A DNA stretch of 53,346 nucleotides, taken from contig NW_014013602.1 of the NCBI RefSeq assembly GCF_000611645.1, forward strand, positions 1 through 53,346, given 5' to 3'. Origin of the DNA: Monoraphidium neglectum (lineage: Eukaryota; Chlorophyta; Chlorophyceae; Sphaeropleales; Selenastraceae). The notes below the pieces were generated by a model. That model searched no databases. It was given only the letters and a program-made list of their open reading frames with translations, and was not told where the DNA came from. Positions 37,801 to 46,905 of this stretch are shown in pieces (positions within the stretch are counted from its first letter, which is position 1; every line of letters begins with the position of its first letter). The position numbers and the translations under genes are program-made.

Positions 37801-38594
37801 TTCATGGCGCTGCTTTGCAGGTGGGTTGGGGGGAGGTAGAGGCGATGTCCATGGATGTGAATGGTGCTGAGAAGGGAAGCACTCGGGGAGGGGCAGGTGC
37901 AGAGCGTACAGGTCCATCATATGAGGCCACAATGCCAGGAATCCAGATCACACACGCACGCGAACACACACACACACACACACACACACATGCCTCACCT
38001 CCAGGCCGTATGTGAGGCTGCTTCACGAGGAGTCCAAGGCGATCGCCGGCGTGCTGAGTCAGCTGCCAGCAGAAGTGAGGGCTGCCGGAGGGGAGGGGGT
38101 GACTGCCACAAGCCAACACGTCACAATTCATGCTGCATGACTCATCCAACCCCAGATCCCTTGTGCACCCGGGCCGCTCGCGCCCCTCGGAGGCAGCCTG
38201 CCTGTCAAGGCTGCAAATTGGCCGTCTTGCGGCCCACGCAACACCTGCAATCCGTGCATCCCTCTCTTGCCAGGTCAATGTGGAGGAGACTGTCAAAATG
38301 CATGTCCTGGGCCTGCCGCCACGTGGGGATGGGCGGCCCGCGTCCATGGTCGGCAATGAGTCACTTGTGATGATGGGGCCCGGCGGGATGGCGACGGCGG
38401 GGCCACTCGGTTTGAGCTCCCCTGTGGGACTGGAATACATGATGGAACGCCCGCCCGGCACGACAGGCCCTGTTCCTGTGCCGCCGCACGGGACTTGCGC
38501 GGGCGGCGGCAGCTTCAGACCTGGGCTGCATGGCGGCGCGGCGGGGGCCGTGGCCGTCAACGATGGACGTCACAGGAATGCGGCCCATCACTAA
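16694..38594 (+). CDS. TmcB-like giant PAS-domain multi-pass membrane protein
   Basis: Modelled as 54 exons and about 2,284 aa. The family (tiny macrocysts protein B-like, often annotated 'TmcB/TmcC TPR repeats') is known from Dictyostelium and is expanded in green algae; its biochemical role is not established. Order seen: Ser-rich acidic N-terminus (MSESGDSSHHSF), a membrane-helix block (aa 57-400), helical repeats with R-Y-P-x-N and Y-x-R-F-L-E motifs (400-642), several PAS-like modules (642-1300), a low-complexity linker, then four single membrane segments (about 1535, 1735, 1925, 2135) enclosing two Cys-containing ectodomains, and a Gly/Pro tail. PAS modules plus ectodomains suggest a sensor, which is inference. 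The first ATG was chosen because only 104- and 64-base exons joined through a perfect GTGAGT donor keep phase into the helices. One junction (20508/20706) remains unresolved. The stop is TAA at 38592-38594. Confidence 0.92.
17340..17520. repeat. Imperfect (CA)n region in TmcB-like intron 2
   Basis: CA-rich for about 180 bases with CATGC interruptions; part of the 557-base intron 2, in its acceptor half. Confidence 0.85.
19693..19752. repeat. Imperfect (GT)n tract in TmcB-like intron 8
   Basis: GT/AT/GCAT alternation, coding-strand GT, in the donor half of the intron. Confidence 0.8.
20992..21056. repeat. (GT)n microsatellite in TmcB-like intron 11
   Basis: Two GT runs split by CTCA, about 30 units in total, in the middle of the intron between exons 11 and 12. 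Confidence 0.9.
22056..24618 (+). other. TmcB-like exons 15-21: helical TPR/HAT-like repeat region
   Basis: Exons: 22056-22220, 22595-22684, 23060-23125, 23351-23440, 23749-23822, 24024-24182, 24429-24618. The reading gives repeated helical motifs: FIYKCGIARFPNNSMLMTAL, then ANFYLE, SYIEFQRNYR, RALERYPSNGRLLKIYGRFL and AQRYYTEAAK. These match the characteristic repeat of the TmcB/TmcC family. It ends in a short Gly/Ser linker (LMGAGSSRTEQDEML) before the first PAS module. The region is presumably cytoplasmic and used for protein contacts; that role is inference. Confidence 0.85.
24883..30324 (+). other. TmcB-like exons 22-32: tandem PAS-like modules
   Basis: Exons: 24883-25011, 25309-25352, 25907-26039, 26356-26549, 27054-27134, 27460-27541, 28124-28252, 28629-28895, 29190-29357, 29624-29970, 30150-30324. 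The first PAS is textbook: DGIVVVNAVGMIVAINRAA, then MFEYSEGEL, then LMPQPFSSRHN. Further modules begin near RVVYATNQLGAMLGCS (28127), LVLGVDGDGVITRVNPGATR (28811) and a degenerate one near VIELDQALRVVRADAAAGLL (29870). Residues needed for haem or flavin binding cannot be judged from sequence alone. Exons 24, 29 and 31 are the longest here and carry the most conserved blocks. Confidence 0.85.
25640..25890. repeat. (CA)n cluster upstream of the PAS exon 24 acceptor
   Basis: Several CA runs, the longest at 25832-25885, ending about 20 bases before the acceptor of the exon starting at 25907. Confidence 0.9.
32846..32885. repeat. 20-base perfect tandem duplication in TmcB-like intron 37
   Basis: The unit TTCTCAGCTTCTGTTTGGAC occurs twice head to tail, just upstream of the pyrimidine tract of the exon starting at 32922. 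Confidence 0.9.
33057..33135. repeat. Imperfect (CA)n tract in TmcB-like intron 38
   Basis: CA-rich stretch with GC and TA interruptions, about 50 bases after the donor at 33009. This is an exception to the acceptor-side placement of CA tracts. Confidence 0.8.
37965..37990. repeat. (CA)n microsatellite next to the acceptor of TmcB-like exon 53
   Basis: About 13 CA units ending 14 bases before the acceptor at 38004; coding-strand CA. Confidence 0.85.
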
Positions 38595-39410
38595 AATCAA
38601 CTGGGATGGGTGTCTGCCGGAATCGGCCGAAAACTTGCATGTGCACGGGACGGCGCAGGACCATCACGGCGCCAGTTGCAACTGGCAGAAAGAGAATCAC
38701 AGTGTGCACAGCGCCAAAGTGGCGTCTGGGGGTTGGCGGCCGAGTGTGATTTACTGCAGGTGCCTGTCAAAAATCAACGGCGTGGCACTTGCAAGCAAAT
38801 GAACTTTACAACTCCACCACACGAACGCAGATAGAATCCACTTTTTGTGATGATTCAAGACTGCTCCCTTCGTGCAAAGCAGGGGTCTTCCACTTGGTGG
38901 CCTTGCCCAGTCCCGTGCGCCTCGGCGAATCGAATGCCCTGGGCCCTGCGCAGGGCTTGAGCACCACTTCATTTTCTCTCGACATCATGCGCCGGCAGCA
39001 CGCCTCTGGCCTGTTGCCATTGCGTCTGTCTGGTTTGTGTGCGACGCAGCAGAATGCATCGTACCGCGCCGCTCCCAGGTGCTGGGGGGTTCGTCAACAG
39101 CCTGGATGACATTCATCAAGCGTGCGCGTGGATTTGCACTTTTCGCCCTTGGGACCAGGGACGCCTTCTTGCGTCCTGAAAACCCTGCTTGCAGTCCCGT
39201 CTTTCCTTTTCTTTGCCCTGTGGCTGCTGTGATCGATCTTCGTGGCCAGCAGGTGGGCGCCTCCACAAAGTCAACATCAAGCAAGATACAATGCTGTCAA
39301 AACACCATCGTGCTGTCCAACACCATCGCGCACCCGCTAGATCTGGCAACATCGCACTGCCGCTTTCAGCCACCAACTCGACCACTTACCTATTTAGACC
39401 CGCATGCACG

Positions 39411-39415
39411 TGTAA
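39411..39415 (+). terminator. TGTAA polyadenylation signal candidate (TmcB-like gene)
   Basis: TGTAA, the chlorophycean poly(A) signal, lies 817 bases after the stop codon at 38594. It is the first good plus-strand copy I found in this interval. Confidence 0.5.
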
Positions 39416-39436
39416 GCAGGTGGTCAAAACATATAT

Positions 39437-39441
39437 TTACA
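39437..39441 (-). terminator. TGTAA polyadenylation signal candidate (GST-like gene)
   Basis: TTACA on the plus strand, read as TGTAA on the minus strand, lies 800 bases past the GST-like stop at 40241. It faces the opposing signal at 39411-39415. Confidence 0.5.
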
Positions 39442-40154
39442 CGAATGGACCCACAGCAGCCCCATCAAGACTACAAATACAACATCAATAAACGGACACG
39501 CCTGTCTCCCAAAAGCAGAGAGTAGCCACGCTGTCATGATCGCCTTGGCCAGGGCCACGGTGGTGCACAGGCAGGGTGCAATTGCGCCCACTGCGGGGCC
39601 CGCGAGCTTGGACCCTGCGCCATAACATGAAAGCTCTCGCCGCTTTGGCAGGCCGCCCTGTGCAAGACTGCCTGTTGGGCACCAAGATGACACAACTCCA
39701 TTTGCTGCCCAAGGCCCCAATGCTGCCGCCTCAAACGCATTTGCGAAACACAACCAACCGACACCTGCCTCAAACTGGATGTGAGGGGTTGAACAGCCAC
39801 AGCACACCAAGGCTGCCCATGGACGGGCAGCTCGACCACGTGAATAATGTTTGACTATGTTTGACTTTCTGGAGGACCCCTTTGCGATTGAACTAGAGGC
39901 CGTGATGCAGTGCATGCCCATGCGCGACATTGTATGCTCGAAACGGCCCCAACCAGCTGCAGGCAGCAGCTGGGTGCGCGCTTCCCTCGCATCGCGTTAT
40001 GGCAAGGCGCGAGACAAATGAGCATCCAGGCAATTAAGGGCGCTCTAAGAAAAGAAATGAACACAGGCTGACCGTGCGCGACGAGGACACGCAGAGCCTG
40101 GGGCAAGCAGCGCATGGGGTACACCAAACCATGCTGGCTCCAGGCCCCAAGTGC

Positions 40155-40194
40155 TGCTGCTTGCACATCACCACTGCTGCTTGCACACCACCAC
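40155..40194. repeat. 20-base tandem duplication in the GST-like 3' UTR
   Basis: The unit TGCTGCTTGCACATCACCAC is followed directly by a copy with one substitution (T to C at position 14), about 50-85 bases past the stop codon. Confidence 0.9.
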
Positions 40195-40240
40195 GGTCGC
40201 CAGCGCGCTGATCCACGTGACCGGATCTCTTGCACACAGA

Positions 40241-43200
40241 TCAGTAGATGTCCAGAAGCACCTTGTCGCAGGCAGCCCTGAAGCGCTCCGCGGCGGTGGC
40301 GCTCATGTCGCGGGGCGCCGAGGCGCGGTTGCGGAAGAACGCCAGCGACGCGGCGCCGATGGCCGCCGCCTCCGGGTCGTCGGCCTTAGGGCCCGCGTTG
40401 CCGGTCTGGTCGCCGCAGGGTTTGCGGGGCGGAGGGAGGTGTGCGTGCGTAGCTTGATGAGTTCAGTTGCTGAGGGGGTGCAGATGGGCGAAGGTCAGGG
40501 CGGATCAGGCCGCATCGTGCTGGACTTAGGCAGCCCCGCGCTTTGAGCTGCCCACTCCCCATGTGGGCAGCGCAGGGATCGCAAAGCTCTTGAGAGATGG
40601 GCTCAACTGCCTGCCTGCCTGCATGCATGCATGAACACCTGCCACACACTCAACATCGGAGGGGCACAAATGCGAGAAGCAGCGCGCCCGCCAAAGGCGA
40701 CCACACACACACCCGGCCCCCGCCCCCAACCCGCCCCGCCGCCCCCCGCACCAGCAGCAGGCCCGCCAGGCGGCGGAGGTGGAGGTCAATGGCCTCCTTG
40801 ACCGCCGCGTTGAGCCGCGGGGAGCCGCCGTTGAAGGACACGAAGGTGCGGCCAAAGGCGGAGGCGGTGGGGCGCGCGATGCCGGACTTTGTGGCGATGT
40901 CCTCGAGGATGGCCTCCCTGCGGAAGGCGGGCGGATGGCGGTTGGGCAATGCAGCCAGGGGTCGGGGGAAACGCTCCAACATCCCCTCGCGAGGCAGATT
41001 CAGGTTGCACGATGCTCACGGCGTGCGGTTCAGGAGCACTCGGTTTTGCGTGGCGGGGCTTGCACGGACGAGAGGGGCGCTCATCATGTAGACGCTCGAG
41101 TCCCAAACAGTCCCTGGTACAAGGTGCGCACAGAGAAGCGCGAGGGGACGGCTGGGGAGTGGACCCAGCAGCATGCACGCACCTGTTGACCTGGATCTTA
41201 AGCGCAGCCTCAACAGCGAAAGGGTCCGCGTCACTGAAGATGCCCGGGCCGCCACCACCCGCCGCGGCCGGCGGCGACGCCGGGCGCGCGGCGCCCTCCG
41301 CGGCGGCGTCGGCGTCAGCGGCGCCCGCGGCGGGGTCGGAGAAAGTCGGGGCCACCATTGGCTCAAAGTGCATGGGATCCACGTGGTCAGCAAAGGTCTG
41401 CAGTCGTGTCGATTGGAGGTTGAGGGCGGTTGGAGGCAGCCGGCAAGGTCTCAAAGGGGGTGATAAAGCTGCACAGGCGATGGCACCGATGAAGGCACAG
41501 GCCACGAAGCATTCAGGCAGGCGTGGGGTAAGGGAGTCCTGCAAAACCCAAGGTGGGCCAATGCGAAGGGACGCCGCTCATGGTGCGGGGCGCGAGGACG
41601 CGCCGCCAACACACCTGCGTCAGCACGCGCGAGCAGGCGAGCTCCAGCTGCGCCTGCGCCGCGGGCGACAGCTGCACGATGTCGCGGTGGCGCGCCCGCA
41701 GGTAGGCAGCGGCGGCAGCGCCCATCGCGCAGGCCGAAGTGCCGTCGGCGCGGGGGCCGGGGACGCCTTTGAGGGAGGGCGGGCAGGAGCCAGGTGCAAG
41801 GAACAGGGTTCGGCAGTGAAAGGGGACATGGAGAGACGGCGACCTGACCCGTTTGAAACTCCGTGACATTTGGTCGCGAATCGAGGCGGGCTGCTCATTT
41901 CACTGCCTGTCATCCCAGGCTAGCGCGCGGGTGCAGCGCTGTCCTGGCAACAAGGCAGCATCAGGAGGCACGCAGCCAAAAGCTGCGTAATGCGGACGTG
42001 CCAGGTCCCACCGCCGTGCACCGCTTCGCAGTCAAGACCTGCGCGACAAGCACTCGTACGCTCACTGGTCCACTCTCCGCCTCCACACACACACACACAT
42101 GCGCGCGCGCGCAACGCACCCGTCTTGAGTGTTGCGATGATGCGGTCCAGCTGCAGCGTGATGGCGGCCATGACAGCGGGGGCCATGGTGGGGCGGTGGC
42201 CATTGACTGACAGCAGCGTCGCCCCGTAGGGGTTGGCCTGGTACCTGCGCGTTGAATCAGTAAAATCATAACAACATGTATTCGCTGTAGACGTTGCATG
42301 TTGAACGTTGGGGATTTTCCTGAAATCTGCAAACGTGGAGTATCTCTGACAGCTGAGCAGGCAAGAAGAGCATGTGCGAAGCGGGTCCGTTCCGGTGCAG
42401 CACGGCAACACAGGGTCCGCGACTTGCATGCATTGCATCGTGATTGCTGAGTCAGCGCAACGATGGGCTCAAAGTTCGAACCCCTGTCACAGCAACGTGC
42501 ATCCTGGGCTTCCCGCATGCCTCAGGCCCAGGCGCCAGGCGTCAGAGCTGCAACATCGGCAACAAACCAGAACGCAACGCCCCCCCCCCAAATCACACCT
42601 GCATATGCCGCTGCCCAGAATCAGGGCCTTCACCAGGTCCTTGCGCCCCGCCTCCAGCGCCGCCGCCGCCTCCGCGCGCGCCTCCGCGAGCGCGCCGCCG
42701 CCCTGCCGCTGCTCCTGCTGCCACGCCAGCGCGGCCGAGTCGGCGGCGGCGGTCGAGCCGCGCATCATGCGGGCGAAGAGCAACTGCCGATTGGAGGTTT
42801 ATGTTTGGGGTGTGTCGACAAAGCGCGGGAAGGGCGAGGCTACCTCGTAACAAGTTTGGGTGGGATCTCAACAGTTCGAGCCTCTGAGGTGGAGACGCGT
42901 GGTGCAGGGCACTGCTCAGTGCACCACTGCAAGGACCAGCCTCGAACCCTGACCTCTGAAACCTTGAACCCTGGATCCCGCAGCCCGCCATCTCACCTGC
43001 AGCGTCTGGTCGTCGCTGCGGACGCGCTGGTACGTCGGCCGCGCCTCCATGGCCGCCAGCCACCTGGACACGGCGCATAGGCGGGGTACAAGGGCGGGTG
43101 AGCCACCAAAGTTCTGCACAGAAGGCCGCGTCGCCGTCCAATCTGCTTTTGACACAAAACGGCCGGCTGAGCCTCAGCAGCAGGTCAACCGTACATCAGC

Positions 43201-45696
43201 AAGATCTGTAGCATGTGTGTGTTTTTGTGTGTGCGTCTGGAGACAGCCATGTGTGAGTGTTGAAGGGCAGGGGCCGGGCGGCGCTCACTGGGCGACTGCA
43301 GGGAAGTCGGGGTGGTTGCGCAGCTGCAGGCCGCGGAACTTGGGCAGGCCTGGGGGGGTGGGGTTTCAGGAGGTCGGGTCGAAGCAGGCAGAAGCTTGAT
43401 TGAAACGACCCCCTGTTGCGCCACCTCTTGCCACCACTGTCCGTTGAGCCGTGGCGACGGCTCGGCACAGCACGCGCCGATCCGGCGGCGGCCGCCCCCA
43501 AGCCCCTGGCCACGAGGGCACCGACGGAAAGCCCGACGTAAGTCCGCGCCCACCCGCCGCGAGGCGCTCCATGAAGCTGATGCACATGATGTCGCCGATG
43601 GTGAACTGGGACCCCATCAGGTAGGGCCCCCCGCGCGCCGCAAACTTGGCCTCAAGCCAGGACAACTTCTCCAGGAAGGTGACCTGGGGGTTTTGGGGGT
43701 TGCAATCAGTTGATTATGGTGGGCAAATCGTCTTTGAAACTTGTGGATATGTTGGTGGTCTGGGAAATGTGAAGGGTTCTGGGAGTGATGGGACCAGGGG
43801 CTGGGGTGGTGCAGGATAGGGAGGTCGTGGGTCCGAGAAGCCCAGATTGAGAGGATGGTCGAGAGGGAGTGAGGTGTTGTGGCGACGTCAGGGCTGTTGC
43901 AGCCCTGCACACGCACACAGGAAAGCTCATATTCACACATACACACACACACACACACATGCTCGCGCACGAGCCCGCCTGCTGCCCCACCCGGAGTGAC
44001 TCCACAAGCTCGGCGCCGTGGTTGGCGGTCGCCTGGCTGTCACCCAGCAGGCGGCCGCCCGTCATGAAGCTGAAGCCTGGGCAGCGGGAGATTCCATTGC
44101 GTTGGCGAGGTGCGACATGATGAAATGAGCCAAAGCATTGGCGCGCCGCGGACAACGGACGGGCGCCGCACCGCATCCAAGGCGGCGGCGTGCCGGAGCT
44201 TGCAGGCGCGCGGCTGGGCCCCCACACATGCGGCGCCCGCAGCAGGGGGTGGCGGCGCATGGAAGACCACCGAGGTTCTGTGCTCGACTGAAAGGGCGCA
44301 GTGCAAGCTCGGCCTGTGCAGAGACGACGCCCGCCGGGCAGCTGCGCAGGGCGCCACGCCCCGCCGTCACAGGGTGACGCCGGGGCGAGGCGCCGCTGAC
44401 CGCAGGGCAACTCGTTGCTCACCCGCGCGCTCCACGCCGGCTTCGCCGAGCTCGTCCAGGAATGACATCAGCTGCGGCGATGGGATTGCGGCGGGAAGAT
44501 GCGAGGGGGTGGAGAGGGTTACTTATGATGCATGGCTTTGTATAGTTGCAGGGGAGAGGGTTGTTGTTCTGCACCTCGGAGTGGGCTGGACATATAGCCC
44601 GAAGCGCTGCAGCGCGGGGTGACTGGGGCAAACACAGCGCATGGTCGAGCAGCAACTGCGACCGGCGCCCGGACGCATGGCAGGCGCACACGCGCGCGGC
44701 CTGGCAACCTCTGCCGAAGAGTGCGTGTGCATGTGTGTGTATGTGCGATGATGGGGGGCACGATGTGGCAGGAGGGGGGCCGGTGGCCCTGTGTTGCGGG
44801 GCCGCACCTCCTTGCGATCCGCCTCGTCAGCGGGCAGCAGGCTGGGGGCGTCGGGGAAGCGCTCTTCCAGGGCCAACAGGATGTCCCTGTGAGTTTCATA
44901 GGATTGGGGGGCACCCAGATGGGAAAGAACGTGCTCGGCTGGGCGTACGAAAAGCTGGAGGCCTGATGTATGGAAAGGAGGTGGATGTATGCCGCACGCG
45001 GGGCCCCTGCTGCCGGAAAAGCTCCTGCCGCCCCGCGCCCTGCCCGCCCCGCCCCTCCCAGGCCGCGAGCCGGGGCCGCCGCAGCGGCCGCGGACGTCGC
45101 AAGCCGGCCGGCCGGCCCGGGGCGCGCGGCGCACTTGCTCTCCCACACAACGAGCGGCTCCGCGTCCTGGTGGCCGCCGCCGTTGCCGTTGGGGGCCCCC
45201 CAGTCGCCGGACGCCTTTGCGGGCAGCAGGTTCACGGCTGGCACCAGGTTGGTCGGCACCATGGATGAGTACCTGTAGGATTGTTTTTTTGGGGGGGGGG
45301 GGGTTGGGGGGCGCACGTGGGTGGTGCCGCATGACCCCAGGTGAGTCCAGGTCAGTCATACCCTTCCTGAAACAAAGGTCGAGGGTGTGCTGTTTGCACC
45401 TCCAAAACACGAGCGCAACAATAGGCGAAAAGACCAAAAGCGCACGTTTCATGTGGGTGCGTGCGGGGTGCATGGGCTGTGCGGTCTGGCGCGATTGGGA
45501 TGCCAGTCGAGCGACATGTGGGTGCTTGGCTTTGACCGGGTTTGACAGAGCATGGGCAGCGGGCAGCTGGATGCACGGCGCAGATGGCGTCGTGCCATAC
45601 TGCAGCCGCCGTTCAAAACGAGCTCGCTTTTGTGCGCTCGGCCGCGCGCAAGCCTGCGTGCTGCAAGCCTGCTGTCTCCTTGGTCTGCGCGGCCCC

Positions 45697-45746
<50 letters not shown>

Positions 45747-46905
45747 ATGCACGCTTGCACACACGCACGAACCCCCCCTGCACCCTCGAACGCGCGCAAC
45801 AGACCACGCAGCACCCCGCCTCCACACCCAGTCCCACCAGTCAGGCTTGGCATACAGGTCTATAAGCACGGAGTCGTACTCGATGCCCTTCTCCTCCAGC
45901 GCAAGCCAAACGCGCGCGCAGTAGGGGCACCAGCCGTTGGTGTCGCGGAAGAACACCAGGGGCTTGCTGCTCGACTTGTGGGCGTTGGGCCTGCGCGGCG
46001 GGGAGTGCAGTCCATCAATAGTGTGCGCGGGGCCGAGCCCCTGGCAGGCGGGCAGAGTGGGTCGAGGGGGAGGCGGAAGCGGGTTGTCCGAGCACTGCTA
46101 GCGGCTGACGCGTGCCGCCGCGCCCGCTCGCAGCTGCCAGGCTGCCCTGCATTCGCGCGTCCAAGGTGATCCAGCCGCTGGGGTCGCTGGAATCTGCTGA
46201 GTCCGGGGTCTCGCGCCGCGGCGGACGGCGGGGCGGGGCCGGGCGGGCGGCTCACTGAGTCGGCAGCGTCGCCCCCGGGGCGCTCGCCGGCTTTTGGCCC
46301 GGACGCAGCGTGTAGCGGGACAGCACGGGGATGTTATTGATACGGCTGGCGGCGGCGTCCAGGACGTCCCATCGGAGGATGCCTGTGGGCGCGAGTTGTT
46401 TGGTTGGGAGGGTTTTTCCAGTTGGCTACCTGAGGCTGCGTGCTGCACTGGTTCGGTCCAGCTGCATAAGCCTGAGGTAGGCGGTGTCGACCCGCTGCAG
46501 AGCTTGAGCACGCGGCGCATCTGGCAAAGGGGCCGCTGCTGGCACGAGGGCGAGCCGGTTGAGCGAGCACGCGCCAGGGGCGAGACACACCGACGGCACC
46601 CAGCACGGCGGCGGAACTTTCCCGAGCGACCGCGGCCAATGGGTGGTGCAAGACCTTGCCTCTGATGGCGCAGGGCACGATCCACAGCCACCCCAGGGCT
46701 GCACATACGCCTAGAAGGCGCAGAACCAAAACGCACACAGACACAGGCACTCGCCTTCCTCGTCGATAGACAGGCTCTCCACCGAGGTCATGGCCCTGCG
46801 CATAAGCAAGGCACGATCCTTGCGCCCGCAGGGTGCCACGAGCCCGCGTGCACCTCGCACCGGCACCCTGCCATGTGCGAGCAGGGTATGCTGCTGCATC
46901 CTCAT
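40241..46905 (-). CDS. Glutathione S-transferase-like protein with CPYC motif and long C-terminal extension, probably plastid-targeted
   Basis: Sixteen exons, 682 aa, closed model (ATG at 46905, TGA at 40243-40241). Exon 1 encodes an Arg-rich N-terminus with almost no acidic residues (MRMQQHTLLAHGRVPVRG), typical of an algal chloroplast transit peptide, ending near MRRAMTSVES. Exon 3 holds the thioredoxin-fold core of the GST N-domain: NGWCPYCARVWLALEEKG, with CPYC at aa 114-117, then VPTNLVPAV and VVWES. The all-helical GST C-domain follows (SWLEAKF, GGPYLMGSQFTIGDIM, aa about 270-345). A CPYC site, as in omega/lambda and DHAR-like classes, points to glutathione-dependent thiol transfer or dehydroascorbate-type chemistry rather than classical conjugation (inference). 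Residues 348-682 match no domain I recognise. ATG 46905 is the first true ATG of the frame. Intron 1 uses a GC donor. Confidence 0.9.
40241..46905 (-). other. Exon map of the GST-like gene
   Basis: Exons 5' to 3': 46905-46755, 46382-46256, 45990-45838, 45272-45135, 44886-44808, 44471-44423, 44076-43991, 43683-43554, 43349-43289, 43063-42997, 42783-42599, 42244-42120, 41766-41615, 41397-41183, 40917-40752, 40405-40241. Total 2,049 coding bases, with phase consistent at all 15 junctions. Exons 1-10 cover the transit peptide and GST fold; exons 11-16 cover the extension. Exon 14 includes a Gly/Ala/Pro linker (AARPASPPAAAGGGGPG). Confidence 0.88.
45700..45747. repeat. (CA)n microsatellite in GST-like intron 3
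   Basis: About 20 uninterrupted CA units followed by GACACA. GT on the gene strand, about 100 bases after the donor of exon 3. Confidence 0.9.

Larger units (their letters stand above)
30594..38594 (+). other. TmcB-like exons 33-54: linker, ectodomains, four membrane helices, tail
   Basis: Exons: 30594-30973, 31099-31563, 31835-31999, 32241-32352, 32625-32702, 32922-33008, 33290-33366, 33704-33826, 34076-34175, 34470-34595, 34800-34959, 35116-35294, 35428-35619, 35815-35903, 36265-36302, 36585-36663, 36904-37068, 37271-37315, 37498-37526, 37721-37820, 38005-38074, 38274-38594. Exons 33-34 are low-complexity (Gly, Ser, Asp). Membrane helices lie in exons 35, 41, 45 and 52. Exon 43 is a run of Asp (VDDDGHGEVDDDDDLEV) and exon 44 a Lys/Ser-rich basic segment, probably a cytoplasmic loop between the two ectodomains. 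The last exon ends in a Gly/Pro/Met-rich tail. All junctions here are in phase. Confidence 0.87.
38595..40240. other. Convergent 3' UTR region between the TmcB-like and GST-like genes
   Basis: This 1.65 kb between the two stop codons has no supported coding sequence. Open frames on both strands (for example about 39424-39930 minus) lack family signal and introns. Both genes appear to have 3' UTRs of about 0.8 kb, ending near 39.41-39.44 kb where TGTAA occurs once on each strand. A 20-base tandem duplication lies at 40155-40194. Confidence 0.6.

Noticed and set aside
40889..41866. 325-codon plus-strand open frame over the GST-like 3' exons
   Set aside because: Antisense to exons 13-15 of the G-S-T-like gene, with no start context, splice or family support.
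44523..45956. Reading the GST-like exons 3-5 as one intronless 477-codon frame
   Set aside because: The open frame runs through a (CA)n microsatellite and a G-run; spliced phases give a conventional GST N-domain with CPYC, WYSSMVPTNL and VVWESKD joined correctly.
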